From positions 1-52,108 of the forward strand of contig NZ_UPHT01000089.1 in assembly GCF_900566085.1 (NCBI RefSeq): 52,108 nucleotides of DNA, written 5' to 3'. Of this stretch, positions 19,894 to 28,553 are shown piece after piece (within the stretch, counting starts at the first letter, position 1; each line of letters begins with the position of its first letter). Position numbers and translations under genes: made by a program. A model generated the notes under the pieces. The model was not told the origin of the DNA, made no database searches, and worked only from the letters and a program-made list of their open reading frames with translations. The stretch is from Mycobacterium attenuatum. Lineage in GTDB: Bacteria; Actinomycetota; Actinomycetes; Mycobacteriales; Mycobacteriaceae.

Positions 19894-20301
19894 ATGAGAA
19901 CCGAAGTCAGGACAGCGTTCGCGGTATTGGGTGGGGGAGCCATGTTGGTGATGGCCGTTGCCTGCGGTGGTGGCGGCAACAAAGGCCCCACCAGCAGCAC
20001 CACACCGTCAACAACGACGACGACAACGACCGCCCCATCCAGCATGCCGCCGTCCGAAACGTCCCCGGCACCGGGCGGTCCCTCCGGCAGCGGCGGACCC
20101 GGCGGCGGTGGTGGCGGCGTCCCGGGCGGACCCACCGGCAGCGGCGGACCCGGCGGCGGCGGCGGAAGCATTCCGGGCGGACCCACCGGCGGCGGCGGGC
20201 CGGGAGGTGGTGGCGGCACCATTCCCGGCGTTGGCGGCGGCGGCGGCGGACCGGGTGGCGGTGGCGGCTGCGTCGGCAACATCTGCGGCGGTTATCCGTG
20301 A
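19894..20301 (+). CDS. Lipoprotein with four 17-residue Gly/Pro repeats
   Basis: 135 residues from ATG 19894 (MRTEVRTAFAVLGGGAML). The N-terminus is a lipoprotein signal peptide with lipobox AVAC (Cys about residue 23), followed by a Gly-rich, Thr/Ser/Pro-rich linker that could be O-glycosylated. Residues about 61-128 are four tandem 17-residue units (GGPSGSGGPGGGGGGVP and variants), and the end is CVGNICGGYP with two cysteines. Longer starts up to 19792 lack features and the lipobox fixes the start. It is probably anchored in the outer leaflet of the plasma membrane with a flexible extension into the wall. I know no function. Confidence 0.7.
   Translation: MRTEVRTAFAVLGGGAMLVMAVACGGGGNKGPTSSTTPSTTTTTTTAPSSMPPSETSPAPGGPSGSGGPGGGGGGVPGGPTGSGGPGGGGGSIPGGPTGGGGPGGGGGTIPGVGGGGGGPGGGGGCVGNICGGYP
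20074..20277 (+). repeat. Four tandem 51-bp repeats in the lipoprotein gene
   Basis: Units at 20074-20124, 20125-20175, 20176-20226 and 20227-20277 each encode 17 residues of the form GGPxGxGGPGGGGGx[VI]P. Units 1-3 are close; unit 4 (GVGGGGGGPGGGGGCVG) is degenerate and ends the array. Copy number is likely to vary between strains. Confidence 0.8.
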
Positions 20302-20420
20302 TCGCGCACCGTCACTGACTCGCTCCGCACGCGACGAAGCTCGCCTGATTCAGCGTCGTGGCCCAAGGGGGTCGGCAAGAGCTAAGGTTCGCCTCAAGCC
20401 GATCGCAAGGGAGCACCGAC

Positions 20421-21602
20421 ATGGCCAAGCTCAGGTTCGGATATTTCATCGCCCCGTTCCACCGCGCGGGTACCAACCCGACGCTGGCCCTGCAACGCGA
20501 CCTCGAATTCGTCGAACATCTCGACGCTCTGGGTTTCGATGAAGCATGGATCGGCGAGCATCATTCGGCGGGCAGCGAGATCATCAGCTCACCCGAAATC
20601 TTCATCGCCGCCGCCGCAGCACGAACCAAACGGATCAGGCTGGGCACCGGGGTCATTTCCCTGGCCTACCACAACCCGCTCTGGGTCGCCGACCGGTTGA
20701 TGCTGCTGGATCACCTGACCCATGGCCGCGTAATCGGTGGGATGGGCCCGGGCTCGCTGCCTACGGATTCGGCGATGATCGGGTTGACGCCCACCGATAC
20801 CCGGGAGCTTCTGGAAACCAATCTCGACATCGTCGTCCGGCTGCTGGCGGGGGAGACCGTGACCGCCAAAACCGCCACGCATCAACTCTTCGACGCCAGG
20901 TTGCAGCTGGCCCCGTATTCCGAATCCGGCATTCCGCTGGCGGTGGCCGCTGTCGCGTCGCCCACCGGCGCGCGGCTGGCCGGCAAGCATGGCATCGGGC
21001 TGCTGTCCATCGGTGCGACGCTGACCATCGAGGGCTTCAACGCGCTGTCCTATCACTGGGGCATCGTCGAGGAACGTGCCGCGGCCTTCGGCACCGTCGT
21101 CGACCGCAGGAACTGGTCCCTGGTCGGTCCGTTCCACATCGCTGAAACCGATGAACAGGCACGTGCCGACGTGAAATTCGGTATCGAGCCGTGGTTCCGC
21201 TATTTCCAGAAGATCGCCGCCTTCCCGCAGATGACGATGTCGGGGGATCGGCTCGACGAAATGATCGACATGATCAATGAAAACGGGGCCGGCGTGATCG
21301 GCACTCCCGAACGGGCGCGGGCCCAGCTGCAGCGGTTGTGGGATCAGTCCGGCGGGTTCGGGTGCATGCTGCAAATGGGTCACGAGTGGGCCAACCCGGC
21401 GGCGACCAAGCGCTCCGCGGAATTGTTTGCCGCCGAAGTGATGCCGCACTTTCAAGGCCAGGCGCAACCGACCCTCGACGCCGCCGCGCGCGCCGGCGAG
21501 GTGCGTGACGACCTCGCACGCACCCAGCTACAGGCCATCGAGCACATGACCAAGAAGTATCAGGACGAGGTAGGTTCGACGGCGCGGCCCGAAAGTCGTT
21601 GA
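20421..21602 (+). CDS. LLM-class flavin-dependent oxidoreductase, limonene-monooxygenase-like
   Basis: 393 residues of the bacterial luciferase-like TIM-barrel family. The N-terminus KLRFGYFIAPFH, then EAWIGEHHSAGSEI, RIRLGTGVISLAYHNPLWVA and DRLMLLDHLTHGRVIGGMGPG, are the segments conserved in the limonene 1,2-monooxygenase-like subgroup. The C-terminal part has GVIGTPERARAQLQRL, the family's flavin-site helix, and GCMLQMGHEWANP. The enzyme needs a reduced flavin (FMNH2 or F420H2) supplied by a partner not encoded nearby. AAGGGAG precedes ATG 20421 by about 7 bases. It is convergent with the SRPBCC gene. Confidence 0.88.
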   Translation: MAKLRFGYFIAPFHRAGTNPTLALQRDLEFVEHLDALGFDEAWIGEHHSAGSEIISSPEIFIAAAAARTKRIRLGTGVISLAYHNPLWVADRLMLLDHLTHGRVIGGMGPGSLPTDSAMIGLTPTDTRELLETNLDIVVRLLAGETVTAKTATHQLFDARLQLAPYSESGIPLAVAAVASPTGARLAGKHGIGLLSIGATLTIEGFNALSYHWGIVEERAAAFGTVVDRRNWSLVGPFHIAETDEQARADVKFGIEPWFRYFQKIAAFPQMTMSGDRLDEMIDMINENGAGVIGTPERARAQLQRLWDQSGGFGCMLQMGHEWANPAATKRSAELFAAEVMPHFQGQAQPTLDAAARAGEVRDDLARTQLQAIEHMTKKYQDEVGSTARPESR

Positions 21603-21637
21603 GCCAAGCCAACAGAGCTCCATGCCCCAAAAAAAAG

Positions 21638-22105
21638 CTACTGTGCGGCGCCGGACTCCCGCTCGGCCGCCCGCACCAGCCGGCCGGCGAAGAACTTGAC
21701 CGCGCCGCCCAGCGCCGCCCGCATGGCCGGTCCGGTTCCGCGAACACCCTCGGTAAACGAGCCGCTCCAGCGGATATCCGTGCCGCCTGACGCATTCGGC
21801 GTCAAGACGACCTCGGCCCGGTAGTCCTTGGCCGGTGACCGGGGCGCGATCAGCCGGTAGGCGTGACGACGATCCTGCTCGTACTCGACGGTCTCCTCCT
21901 GCACCAGCATCGGCCACAGGCCCACCTTGCGCACCGCTCCGATGCCGCCGGGCGCCGGATCACCTTGGCGCGCCCAACTCGATTGCAGGACGATGGGTTT
22001 GGCCCATTCCGACCATCGACCCCCGTCGGTCACGAGCTGGAACAGTGTCGCGGCGGGCGCGCTACTGGTCTTGGTGACTTCGAAGGAGAACTTCCGTCCC
22101 GGCAT
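21638..22105 (-). CDS. SRPBCC-family protein (Rv1919c-like)
   Basis: 155 residues from ATG 22105 (MPGRKFSFEVTKTSSAPAAT), which has GGGAG 6 bases upstream and fits the 154-residue Rv1919c. The START-like fold is visible: LFQLVTDGGRWSEWAKPIVL, GIGAVRKVGLWPMLVQEETV, YRLIAPRSPAKDYRAEVVL, TDIRWSGSF, and a C-terminal amphipathic helix AMRAALGGAVKFFAGRLVRA. It is expected to bind a hydrophobic ligand; the ligand is unknown. An in-frame ATG at 22126 is a weaker start. Confidence 0.85.
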   Translation of the reverse strand: MPGRKFSFEVTKTSSAPAATLFQLVTDGGRWSEWAKPIVLQSSWARQGDPAPGGIGAVRKVGLWPMLVQEETVEYEQDRRHAYRLIAPRSPAKDYRAEVVLTPNASGGTDIRWSGSFTEGVRGTGPAMRAALGGAVKFFAGRLVRAAERESGAAQ

Positions 22106-22240
22106 GCCCGACTCCCGCCCCGACAAAACTGACCTGGCTGACGGGTAACCCTACCGTGACGCGGGGTTCCGACGGGCTTCGGGCGGCGGCACGGCCGCGA
22201 AATCAATCCCGCGGCAGCGGCGCCGGGGCATACTCACGAT

Positions 22241-23068
22241 GTGCCGCCGAACGCCGAAACCGTCTCAGTCCCAGCCGCGCTGTCACAAGGTGACGTCGAC
22301 GCGGCGTTACGACTCATGAAGCCGCTGCGAATGCTGATCAAGCCCAAGGTCTACGGCATGGACAACGTGCCCACCGAGCGCGCGTTGCTGGTGGGCAACC
22401 ACAACACGCTCGGCCTGGTCGACGCGCCGTTGCTGGCCGCCGAGCTGTGGGAGCGGGGCAGACTGGTCCGGTCCCTCGGCGACCACGCCCACTTCAAGGT
22501 TCCGGGGTGGCGCGAGATGCTGACCCGGATGGGAGTTGTCGAGGGCACCCGGGAGGTCGCCTCGGAACTGATGCGCCGCGGCGAACTCGTCATGGTGTTT
22601 CCCGGCGGCGCCCGTGAGGTCAACAAGCGCAAGAACGAGCAGTACAAGCTGGTCTGGAAGAACCGGCTCGGGTTCGCGCGCTTGGCAATTCAGCACGGGT
22701 ATCCGATCGTGCCGTTCGCCTCGGTCGGCGCCGAGCACGGTATCGACATCCTCGTCGACACCGATTCCCCGTTGCTGGCACCGAGCCAATTCCTGGCCGC
22801 CAAACTGCTCGGCACTCCAGATGGCCCGCCGCTGGTTCGCGGGGTGGGCCTGACTCCGATACCGCGCCCCGAGCGGCAGTACTACTGGTTCGGCGAGCCG
22901 ATCGACACCACCGAGTTCGCCGGCCACGAAGCCGACGACAGCGCCGCCCGTAAGGTCCGCGAGCGTGCGGCCGCCGCGATAGAGAAGGGCATCGAACTCA
23001 TGCTCGCCGAACGCGAAGCCGATCCGAATCGATCTCTGGTGGGCCGGCTCTTCCGTTCAGACGCTTGA
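22241..23068 (+). CDS. Acyltransferase of the DGAT2/PlsC-like type (Rv1920-like)
   Basis: 275 residues. The acyltransferase motif is LLVGNHNTLGLVDAPLL, a variant of the NHX4D active site with a longer His-Asp spacing, typical of the DGAT2/esterase-like branch rather than classical PlsC. The second landmark, VMVFPGGAREVNKRKNEQYK, is the FPGG motif of diacylglycerol acyltransferases, followed by KLVWKNRLGFARLAIQHGYP and IVPFASVGAEHGID. No strong N-terminal transmembrane helix is seen. It probably transfers acyl groups in neutral-lipid or phospholipid metabolism at the membrane. The start is GTG 22241. Confidence 0.82.
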   Translation: MPPNAETVSVPAALSQGDVDAALRLMKPLRMLIKPKVYGMDNVPTERALLVGNHNTLGLVDAPLLAAELWERGRLVRSLGDHAHFKVPGWREMLTRMGVVEGTREVASELMRRGELVMVFPGGAREVNKRKNEQYKLVWKNRLGFARLAIQHGYPIVPFASVGAEHGIDILVDTDSPLLAPSQFLAAKLLGTPDGPPLVRGVGLTPIPRPERQYYWFGEPIDTTEFAGHEADDSAARKVRERAAAAIEKGIELMLAEREADPNRSLVGRLFRSDA

Positions 23069-23186
23069 AGCTCAAGCAGTCAAACCGATTTCCGTGGCCT
23101 ATAGCGCCACCGCGGCCCGGCGAACAACGGATTCCATCCGATGACGGGGTCCGAGCGGGCGGGTCGGTGATGACGACGAAGGGGAT

Positions 23187-24398
23187 ATGGCGACCGTGTT
23201 GCGCGCGATGAACGCTCAGGCTGAGGTGTCGCTGTCTCCTTCCGCGACCGCGATTCCGGCCAGGCCCGGCCCCACCCGGGCGGCTCGCGTCGGAAAGCGC
23301 CACCGGTGGGGGCCGGCGTTGGCGGTGGCCTTGCTGCTCGGTGGGTGCGCTGGCCAGCAGCCTTCCGTCAACTCCATGATCACCACCTCGGCGACCACCA
23401 CCGCCAACTCCGGCGCCAAGGTCCGCAGCCAGGCCGTGTTGGACGGCGCCGTCAACGCCGAGGAACCGGGTTGCTCGGCCGCGGTGGGCGTGGAAGGGCA
23501 GGTGGTCTGGACCGGAGTTCGGGGTATCGCGGATGTGGCGACTGGCACCAAGATCACCGCCGACACCGTGTTCGACATCGCGTCGGTGTCCAAGCAGTTC
23601 ACCGCGACCGCGATCCTGCTGCTGGTCAACGCGGGACGGCTGGCCCTCGGCGACCCGCTGGTCCAGTACGTTCCCGACCTGCCGGACTGGGCCGCCACAG
23701 TGACCGTGACCGAACTGATGCATCAGACCAGCGGCATCCCCGACTACGTCGGACTGCTCGAACAACAGGGCTATCAATCGACCGACCGGACCACCCAGGC
23801 TCAAGCGCTGCAAGCGTTGGCGGCGGCGCCGGAGCTGGGTTTCAAGCCGGGCGCGCACTTCGAATACTCCAACTCCAACTACTTGCTGCTCGGTGAAATA
23901 GTCCGGCGGGTGTCGGACAAACCGCTGCCGGAATTTTTGCGCACCGAGGTCTTCCAACCGCTCGGACTGGCCATGGTGGTCGATCCGGTCGGCAAGATTG
24001 CCGACAAGGCCGTGTCGTATGACAAGGGCGACAACGGTTCCCAATTCCGGGTGCTGGACTCGCCGTGGGAACAGATCGGCGACGGCGCCATCCAGACCAC
24101 GCCCAGTCAACTGGTGCGCTGGGCAGACAACTACCGAACCGGCACCGTGGGTGGCCCCAAACTGCTCGACGAGCAGCTGGCCGGGGCGGTGGAAACCGAG
24201 CCCGGCGGCGGTGACCGCTACGGCGCAGGCATTTTCTCGCGCGCCGACGGCACGCTCGAACACAGCGGCAGTTGGGCGGGATTCGTCACCGAGTTCCGCG
24301 TCAGCAGCGACCGGCGAACCTCGGTGGCCGTCAGCTGCAACACCGAAAAGCAGGACCCGGCACCTCTGGCCGAAGCCCTGGGGCGTCTCTGGATGTAG
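23187..24398 (+). CDS. Lipoprotein serine hydrolase, beta-lactamase/PBP-like (Rv1922-like)
   Basis: Up to 403 residues. A lipoprotein signal with lipobox LGGC follows a long basic N-terminus (ALAVALLLGGCAGQQ); the Thr/Ser-rich stretch after it is a linker. The serine beta-lactamase-fold motifs are all present: SxxK as ASVSKQFT, YxN as YSNSNYLLLGE, and the third-site HSG in LEHSGSWAGF. Related proteins are D-Ala-D-Ala carboxypeptidases or esterases; the HSG triad favours a DD-peptidase or class-C-like hydrolase acting at the wall. The start is unclear: ATG 23187 or ATG 23208. It is followed after 86 bases by lipD, a second member of the same superfamily. Confidence 0.85.
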   Translation: MATVLRAMNAQAEVSLSPSATAIPARPGPTRAARVGKRHRWGPALAVALLLGGCAGQQPSVNSMITTSATTTANSGAKVRSQAVLDGAVNAEEPGCSAAVGVEGQVVWTGVRGIADVATGTKITADTVFDIASVSKQFTATAILLLVNAGRLALGDPLVQYVPDLPDWAATVTVTELMHQTSGIPDYVGLLEQQGYQSTDRTTQAQALQALAAAPELGFKPGAHFEYSNSNYLLLGEIVRRVSDKPLPEFLRTEVFQPLGLAMVVDPVGKIADKAVSYDKGDNGSQFRVLDSPWEQIGDGAIQTTPSQLVRWADNYRTGTVGGPKLLDEQLAGAVETEPGGGDRYGAGIFSRADGTLEHSGSWAGFVTEFRVSSDRRTSVAVSCNTEKQDPAPLAEALGRLWM

Positions 24399-24484
24399 CG
24401 CACGACCGCGCCCAGCGGTCACGATTTCAACCCAAATTGTGATTCCCATGCGCCGGATATCCGCTAGGCATAATTATTCACGTT

Positions 24485-25756
24485 ATGGCGAAACCGTCCG
24501 TCCTGACCACTGACAATGGCCTGCCGTCCGGCGTCAAAGGTGCCTGCGATTCCCGCTTCGCCGGCCTCATCCGGGCGTTCAATGCGCTGTTTCCCGGCCG
24601 CATGTTCGGTGGCGGGGCGCTTGCGGTCTACATCGACGGTGTGCAGGTTGTCGACGTCTGGACGGGTTGGTCGGACCGGCGCGGCAAAGTGCCCTGGACG
24701 GCCGATACCGGAGCGATGGTGTTTTCGGCGACCAAGGGATTGGCCGCGACGGTAATCCATCGCCTGGTCGACCGCGGGCTGCTGTCCTACGACGTGCCGG
24801 TCGCCGAATACTGGCCGGAATTCGGGGCGAACGGCAAGTCCGAAGTCACGGTCAGCGACGTGCTGCGGCATCGGGCCGGGTTGTCACACCTCAAAGGGGT
24901 GGGCAAGAAGGAAGTGCTGGACCACTTCCTGATGGAGGAGAAGCTGGCCGCGGCGCCGCTGGACCACACCCACAAAAAGATGGCGTATCACGCGGTGACC
25001 TACGGATGGCTGCTGTCCGGTCTGGCCCGGGCGGTGACCGGCAAGGGCATGCGGGAGCTGTTCCGCGAAGAGCTCGCGCTCCCGCTCGACATCGACGGTC
25101 TGCATCTGGGCCGTCCGCCGGCCGATTCGCCCACCGCGGCGGCGCAGACGCTGTTACCGCAGGCGAATATCCCCACGCCGGTGCTCGACTTCGTTGCGCC
25201 GAAGGTCGCCGGGCTGTCGTTTTCCGGGTTGCTCGGTTCGATCTACTTCCCGGGGATCATGTCGATGCTGCAGGGCGATATGCCGTTTCTCGACGGCGAG
25301 CTTCCGGCGGTCAATGGCGTGGTCACCGCGCGTGGGCTGGCCAAGGTGTACGGGGCGATCGCCAACGACGGCGTCATTGACGGGACCCGACTGCTGTCCT
25401 CCGAGTTGGTCAGCCAACTGCGCGGAAAGCCCAATCTGACCCCGGATCTGAACCTGGGGATTCCGTTCAGCTATCACCACGGCTTTCAATCGTCGCCCGT
25501 GCCGGGGTTACTGCCGGGATACGGCCACATCGGTCTGGGCGGAACGCTTGGCTGGGCCGACCCGGACACCGGCAGCTCCTTCGGCTACGTGCACAACCGC
25601 CTGTTGACGCTGCTGCTGTTCGATGTCGGATCGTTCGCCGGGCTGGCACCGCTGCTGAGCAGCGCCATCTCGGCCGCACGACGCGCCGGACCGCTCGAGG
25701 TTCCCCATTTGGGTGCGCCCTACCGGGGCGCCGACGAGCAGGAGCCCGCGTCGTAG
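24485..25756 (+). CDS. lipD: Beta-lactamase-fold esterase/lipase LipD
   Basis: 423 residues. The catalytic SxxK is in VFSATKGLAATVIHRL, the Tyr of the YxN-like motif is in MAYHAVTYGWLLSGLARAVT, and the C-terminal glycine motif is GYGHIGLGGTLGWADP. This is the EstB/family VIII esterase pattern; no signal peptide is present, so it is likely cytosolic or exported by another route. Position after the Rv1922-like gene matches Rv1923 (lipD). It is convergent with the TULIP-like gene, with 7 bases between stops. Residues after VPHLGAPYRG form a short polar tail. Confidence 0.88.
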   Translation: MAKPSVLTTDNGLPSGVKGACDSRFAGLIRAFNALFPGRMFGGGALAVYIDGVQVVDVWTGWSDRRGKVPWTADTGAMVFSATKGLAATVIHRLVDRGLLSYDVPVAEYWPEFGANGKSEVTVSDVLRHRAGLSHLKGVGKKEVLDHFLMEEKLAAAPLDHTHKKMAYHAVTYGWLLSGLARAVTGKGMRELFREELALPLDIDGLHLGRPPADSPTAAAQTLLPQANIPTPVLDFVAPKVAGLSFSGLLGSIYFPGIMSMLQGDMPFLDGELPAVNGVVTARGLAKVYGAIANDGVIDGTRLLSSELVSQLRGKPNLTPDLNLGIPFSYHHGFQSSPVPGLLPGYGHIGLGGTLGWADPDTGSSFGYVHNRLLTLLLFDVGSFAGLAPLLSSAISAARRAGPLEVPHLGAPYRGADEQEPAS

Positions 25757-25763
25757 CGGCTGG

Positions 25764-28067
25764 TCAGCCGATGACCGGGTGCGAGGCCGCGACCTCGACG
25801 ACGCCGAAGTTCGTCGCCCAGGCCGTGCGGTAGTCGCTCCATGCCGGCGTCAGGCGGCCGCGGCTGACGCATCGCGGCTCGTAGTGCACACACCGCTCGG
25901 CCGAGGCCACGTGCGCGCCGTCGTCGACGACGGTGACCGACAGCAGCATCTCGACAGGCTTGGCGGCTTGAACGGTCAGCAACAGGCTGGTCCCGGTGAT
26001 CCGGTAGTGCGCCATCGCTGCGCCGCCCAGGTCCACTTGACCGCTGGCCGCCCCCAGCGCGGTACCGTCGAGTTGCCACTTCGCCTGCGGTCCCGGGCCG
26101 AAACCGGTTGCGACAGCGTCGAATCGGCCTTGGGGACGCATCGGCCGCACCATGGTTCCGACGAAGGTACCGATGCGCCGATCAATGAGAGGTAACGCGC
26201 GAATGGCGTCGTTCACGGTGTCGGCGCCCTTGAGCGCCGGGGGAGCGGCGGCCACGGCATCAAGCGCCGCACGCAACTGGTTGCAGGGATCGCCGTGCGT
26301 CCCGACTGCGCTGACACGCAATGCCGGTGAGGGCGCGAAAACCGCCGCGCCCGGCTTGGCGACCTGTCCGAAGGTGCCGAAAACGCTTGGCGGACAGGTG
26401 AAACCGCCGATAATCTGAACCGAGGCGAGCGCCTTCTCCCAGGTGATGTAGCGGAACCGGATGTGGTCGACGGTGACGTCGACGGCCTGCACGGCCGCCC
26501 ACCTGCCTTCGTTGGTGCGCACGCCATAGATGCGCAGCGATTCCCTGAACGGGTCGCCGAACAGCAGCCCGAAGGGGTCGATGGTCGCCAGGTCGGCCAG
26601 GGGTATCGGGTTGGGAGCGTCGTAGGCGTAGCCGTACACGGCCGCGCGGTAAAGGCCGTCGAAGTCACGCAGGCCGGTTCGCGCCCAGCGGGCACCGCAC
26701 ACCGCCCGTACCGACCGGTCGAACGCACCGCCGAGCACGGTGAGGTCACCGCTGGGCATGTCGCGTGCGCCCACCCGGCCGCTGTCGAGGTCGAACGCCG
26801 AACCGTTGGCCACGACGACGGTGCCGGCGGCGCGCACCGGGGCGGTGTCGAGGGGCCGGACGCGGCAGCCGATCTGCACGTCGTCGATGCGCGCGTCGCT
26901 GAAGACGATGTTGAAGCCCACTGCGGGGATGTCGACCGGGACCAGCAGCTGGTTCAGCGCGTCGGTGATGTGTGCGGCGACGCTGTTGATGGTGCCCTCG
27001 ATCACCTCTTCGGCGATGTACATGATCAGCGGGACCAGCACCGCGCCGACGATCACATAGATCACGGAGGGGAGCAGCGCCCCGAGCAGAGCGCCGATCA
27101 CCGCGCCCGCCACCCAGCAGTACCAGGGGATGTCGACGTCGACGTTGGGATCGTCGGCCTGGACCTGCACGACGAGCTGGCCGCCGGCGACGGCGATGGT
27201 GATCTTCGCCCCGACGCTGCCGGTGGCCGAATAGCAGAAGCCCGACTTGGTGATCTTGACCTGAACGTGCAAGGCACCGTCGTCACCGGCGGTGATCGAC
27301 AGCCCGGTCAGATCCACCTTCTTGTCCTCGTCGATGCGCACGGTGCGGGTCAGCGTGCAGTCGGTGAATGCGCCGCCAAGGTTCAGCGCGCTGTCGATCA
27401 TCGGGCTGATCACCCGGCAGATCCAGCCCATCGACGCGACGATTCCCCCGTTGCCGCCCCCGGTGATGAAGCTGTGGGTGAACGCCGCCTTGTCGCCGGG
27501 GCTGCCGCCGCCGAACGTGACCAGGAACGCCGACGCGTCTTTGTCCGCGGGTGAGGTGTCGTCGACGATGTGCACGTCGGCGTTCTTCATTGCGGTCGTG
27601 GTGCTGGTGGCGTGGTCGACGGGGAACGGCACCAGCGGGATCAGTTTGACGTTGTTGCGCAGGAAGGCGGCGAACAGTCCGTCGAGGCCGGGGATCGGGA
27701 ACCCCGCCACGGCGATCTCGGTCAGCCATAGCTTCTGGTCGAGATCGATTCGCACCAGGTCGATTCCGTTGGTACTGGTGTCCACGTCGACGCTGGCGAC
27801 GATGCGCAGCGCCCCGAGGGTGCCGGCGTCGCCGAGCAGCACGTGGATGTCGACAACGTCGGTCGCGGCGGGCGGCAGACCGCCCGGCCGGTCGAAGGAG
27901 ACCGTTACCGAAAAGGGCGTGGCCGGATCGAGATGGATGCCGAGGCCCCCCAGGATGGTGCCCAGCAGAAAGCCGCCGGTGTCGAAGACGACGCTGAGTA
28001 GCTGTTGATAGGCCTGTTCGGCGAATTCGACGACGAGGTCGTAGCCGTGCGTCTGTTCCCCCGACAT
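25764..28067 (-). CDS. Large protein of unknown function, TULIP/P47-like lipid-binding architecture suspected
   Basis: 767 residues with no signal peptide. Residues about 1-310 are rich in alternating beta strands and amphipathic helices; the opening HGYDLVVEFAEQAYQQLLSV resembles the first helix of bacterial TULIP (tubular lipid-binding, P47/OrfX-like) proteins, and a second helix-like segment is near 210-230. Residues about 316-355 are a Gly-rich hydrophobic hairpin (VAGAVIGALLGALLPSVIYV, then IVGAVLVPLIMYIAEEV). Residues about 440-600 form another domain, and about 690-750 look like an Ig-like beta domain with two cysteines. It starts 3 bases after the stop of the 119-residue gene upstream, so the two are coupled. 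I recall no counterpart in the H37Rv locus. The TULIP assignment is inference from layout. Confidence 0.6.
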   Translation of the reverse strand: MSGEQTHGYDLVVEFAEQAYQQLLSVVFDTGGFLLGTILGGLGIHLDPATPFSVTVSFDRPGGLPPAATDVVDIHVLLGDAGTLGALRIVASVDVDTSTNGIDLVRIDLDQKLWLTEIAVAGFPIPGLDGLFAAFLRNNVKLIPLVPFPVDHATSTTTAMKNADVHIVDDTSPADKDASAFLVTFGGGSPGDKAAFTHSFITGGGNGGIVASMGWICRVISPMIDSALNLGGAFTDCTLTRTVRIDEDKKVDLTGLSITAGDDGALHVQVKITKSGFCYSATGSVGAKITIAVAGGQLVVQVQADDPNVDVDIPWYCWVAGAVIGALLGALLPSVIYVIVGAVLVPLIMYIAEEVIEGTINSVAAHITDALNQLLVPVDIPAVGFNIVFSDARIDDVQIGCRVRPLDTAPVRAAGTVVVANGSAFDLDSGRVGARDMPSGDLTVLGGAFDRSVRAVCGARWARTGLRDFDGLYRAAVYGYAYDAPNPIPLADLATIDPFGLLFGDPFRESLRIYGVRTNEGRWAAVQAVDVTVDHIRFRYITWEKALASVQIIGGFTCPPSVFGTFGQVAKPGAAVFAPSPALRVSAVGTHGDPCNQLRAALDAVAAAPPALKGADTVNDAIRALPLIDRRIGTFVGTMVRPMRPQGRFDAVATGFGPGPQAKWQLDGTALGAASGQVDLGGAAMAHYRITGTSLLLTVQAAKPVEMLLSVTVVDDGAHVASAERCVHYEPRCVSRGRLTPAWSDYRTAWATNFGVVEVAASHPVIG

Positions 28068-28070
28068 CTC

Positions 28071-28430
28071 TTATCCCACCTTCGGCGAGCCGGTGAATCG
28101 GATATTGACCTTGGCTGTGATCACCTGTCCGTTCGGCAACCGGAATGCTCGTGGCCGGTGCAGGTCGGGGGCGTCGCCGGTCAGCGGTGCCGCCTTGAGC
28201 CGCTGTTTGATGATCGGCGGGACGTCGATCATCAAAGCCGCCAGGGTGGCCAGCGGGTCGGTGGCGAACTGCCGGGCGACCTCCGGTTTGGCCAGCGCCG
28301 CAAGGATTGTGCGCTCGAACTTGTGCAGCTGCTCGAACTCGGCGCGCAGCCGCGGGCCGAGTCGGTCGATTACCTGACCGAGCCCACGGCTATCGGGGCG
28401 GCTCGGTTGGGGCGGCTCGTTGGATGTCAT
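28071..28430 (-). CDS. Small protein with NHLP/leader-like helical segment, partner of the large TULIP-like protein
   Basis: 119 residues from ATG 28430 (MTSNEPPQPSRPD). A Pro-rich N-terminus is followed by helices: GQVIDRLGPRLRAEFEQLHK, then FERTILAALAKPEVARQFAT and DPLATLAALMIDVPPIIKQR. The last part recalls the 'adDPxaaLaelGidlP' pattern of nitrile-hydratase-type leader peptides (NHLP/Nif11), which may be convergent. The C-terminus (RAFRLPNGQVITAKVNIRFT) is a beta hairpin-like basic tail. It ends 3 bases before the next start. In the absence of a maturase or peptidase nearby, a role as a chaperone or targeting partner for the large protein is as likely as a peptide precursor. Confidence 0.55.
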   Translation of the reverse strand: MTSNEPPQPSRPDSRGLGQVIDRLGPRLRAEFEQLHKFERTILAALAKPEVARQFATDPLATLAALMIDVPPIIKQRLKAAPLTGDAPDLHRPRAFRLPNGQVITAKVNIRFTGSPKVG

Positions 28431-28553
28431 CTTTTCAGGCCTATGCCAGCAGGCGGCGTTTGGCAAGAGGTAGCCGTCAAAGCTGTTGGCACCCAAGGGC
28501 AGCTTCGGGAAGCTGCGGTGGGCGGATCGTGCGGCCGTGCGATACCGACGGCG

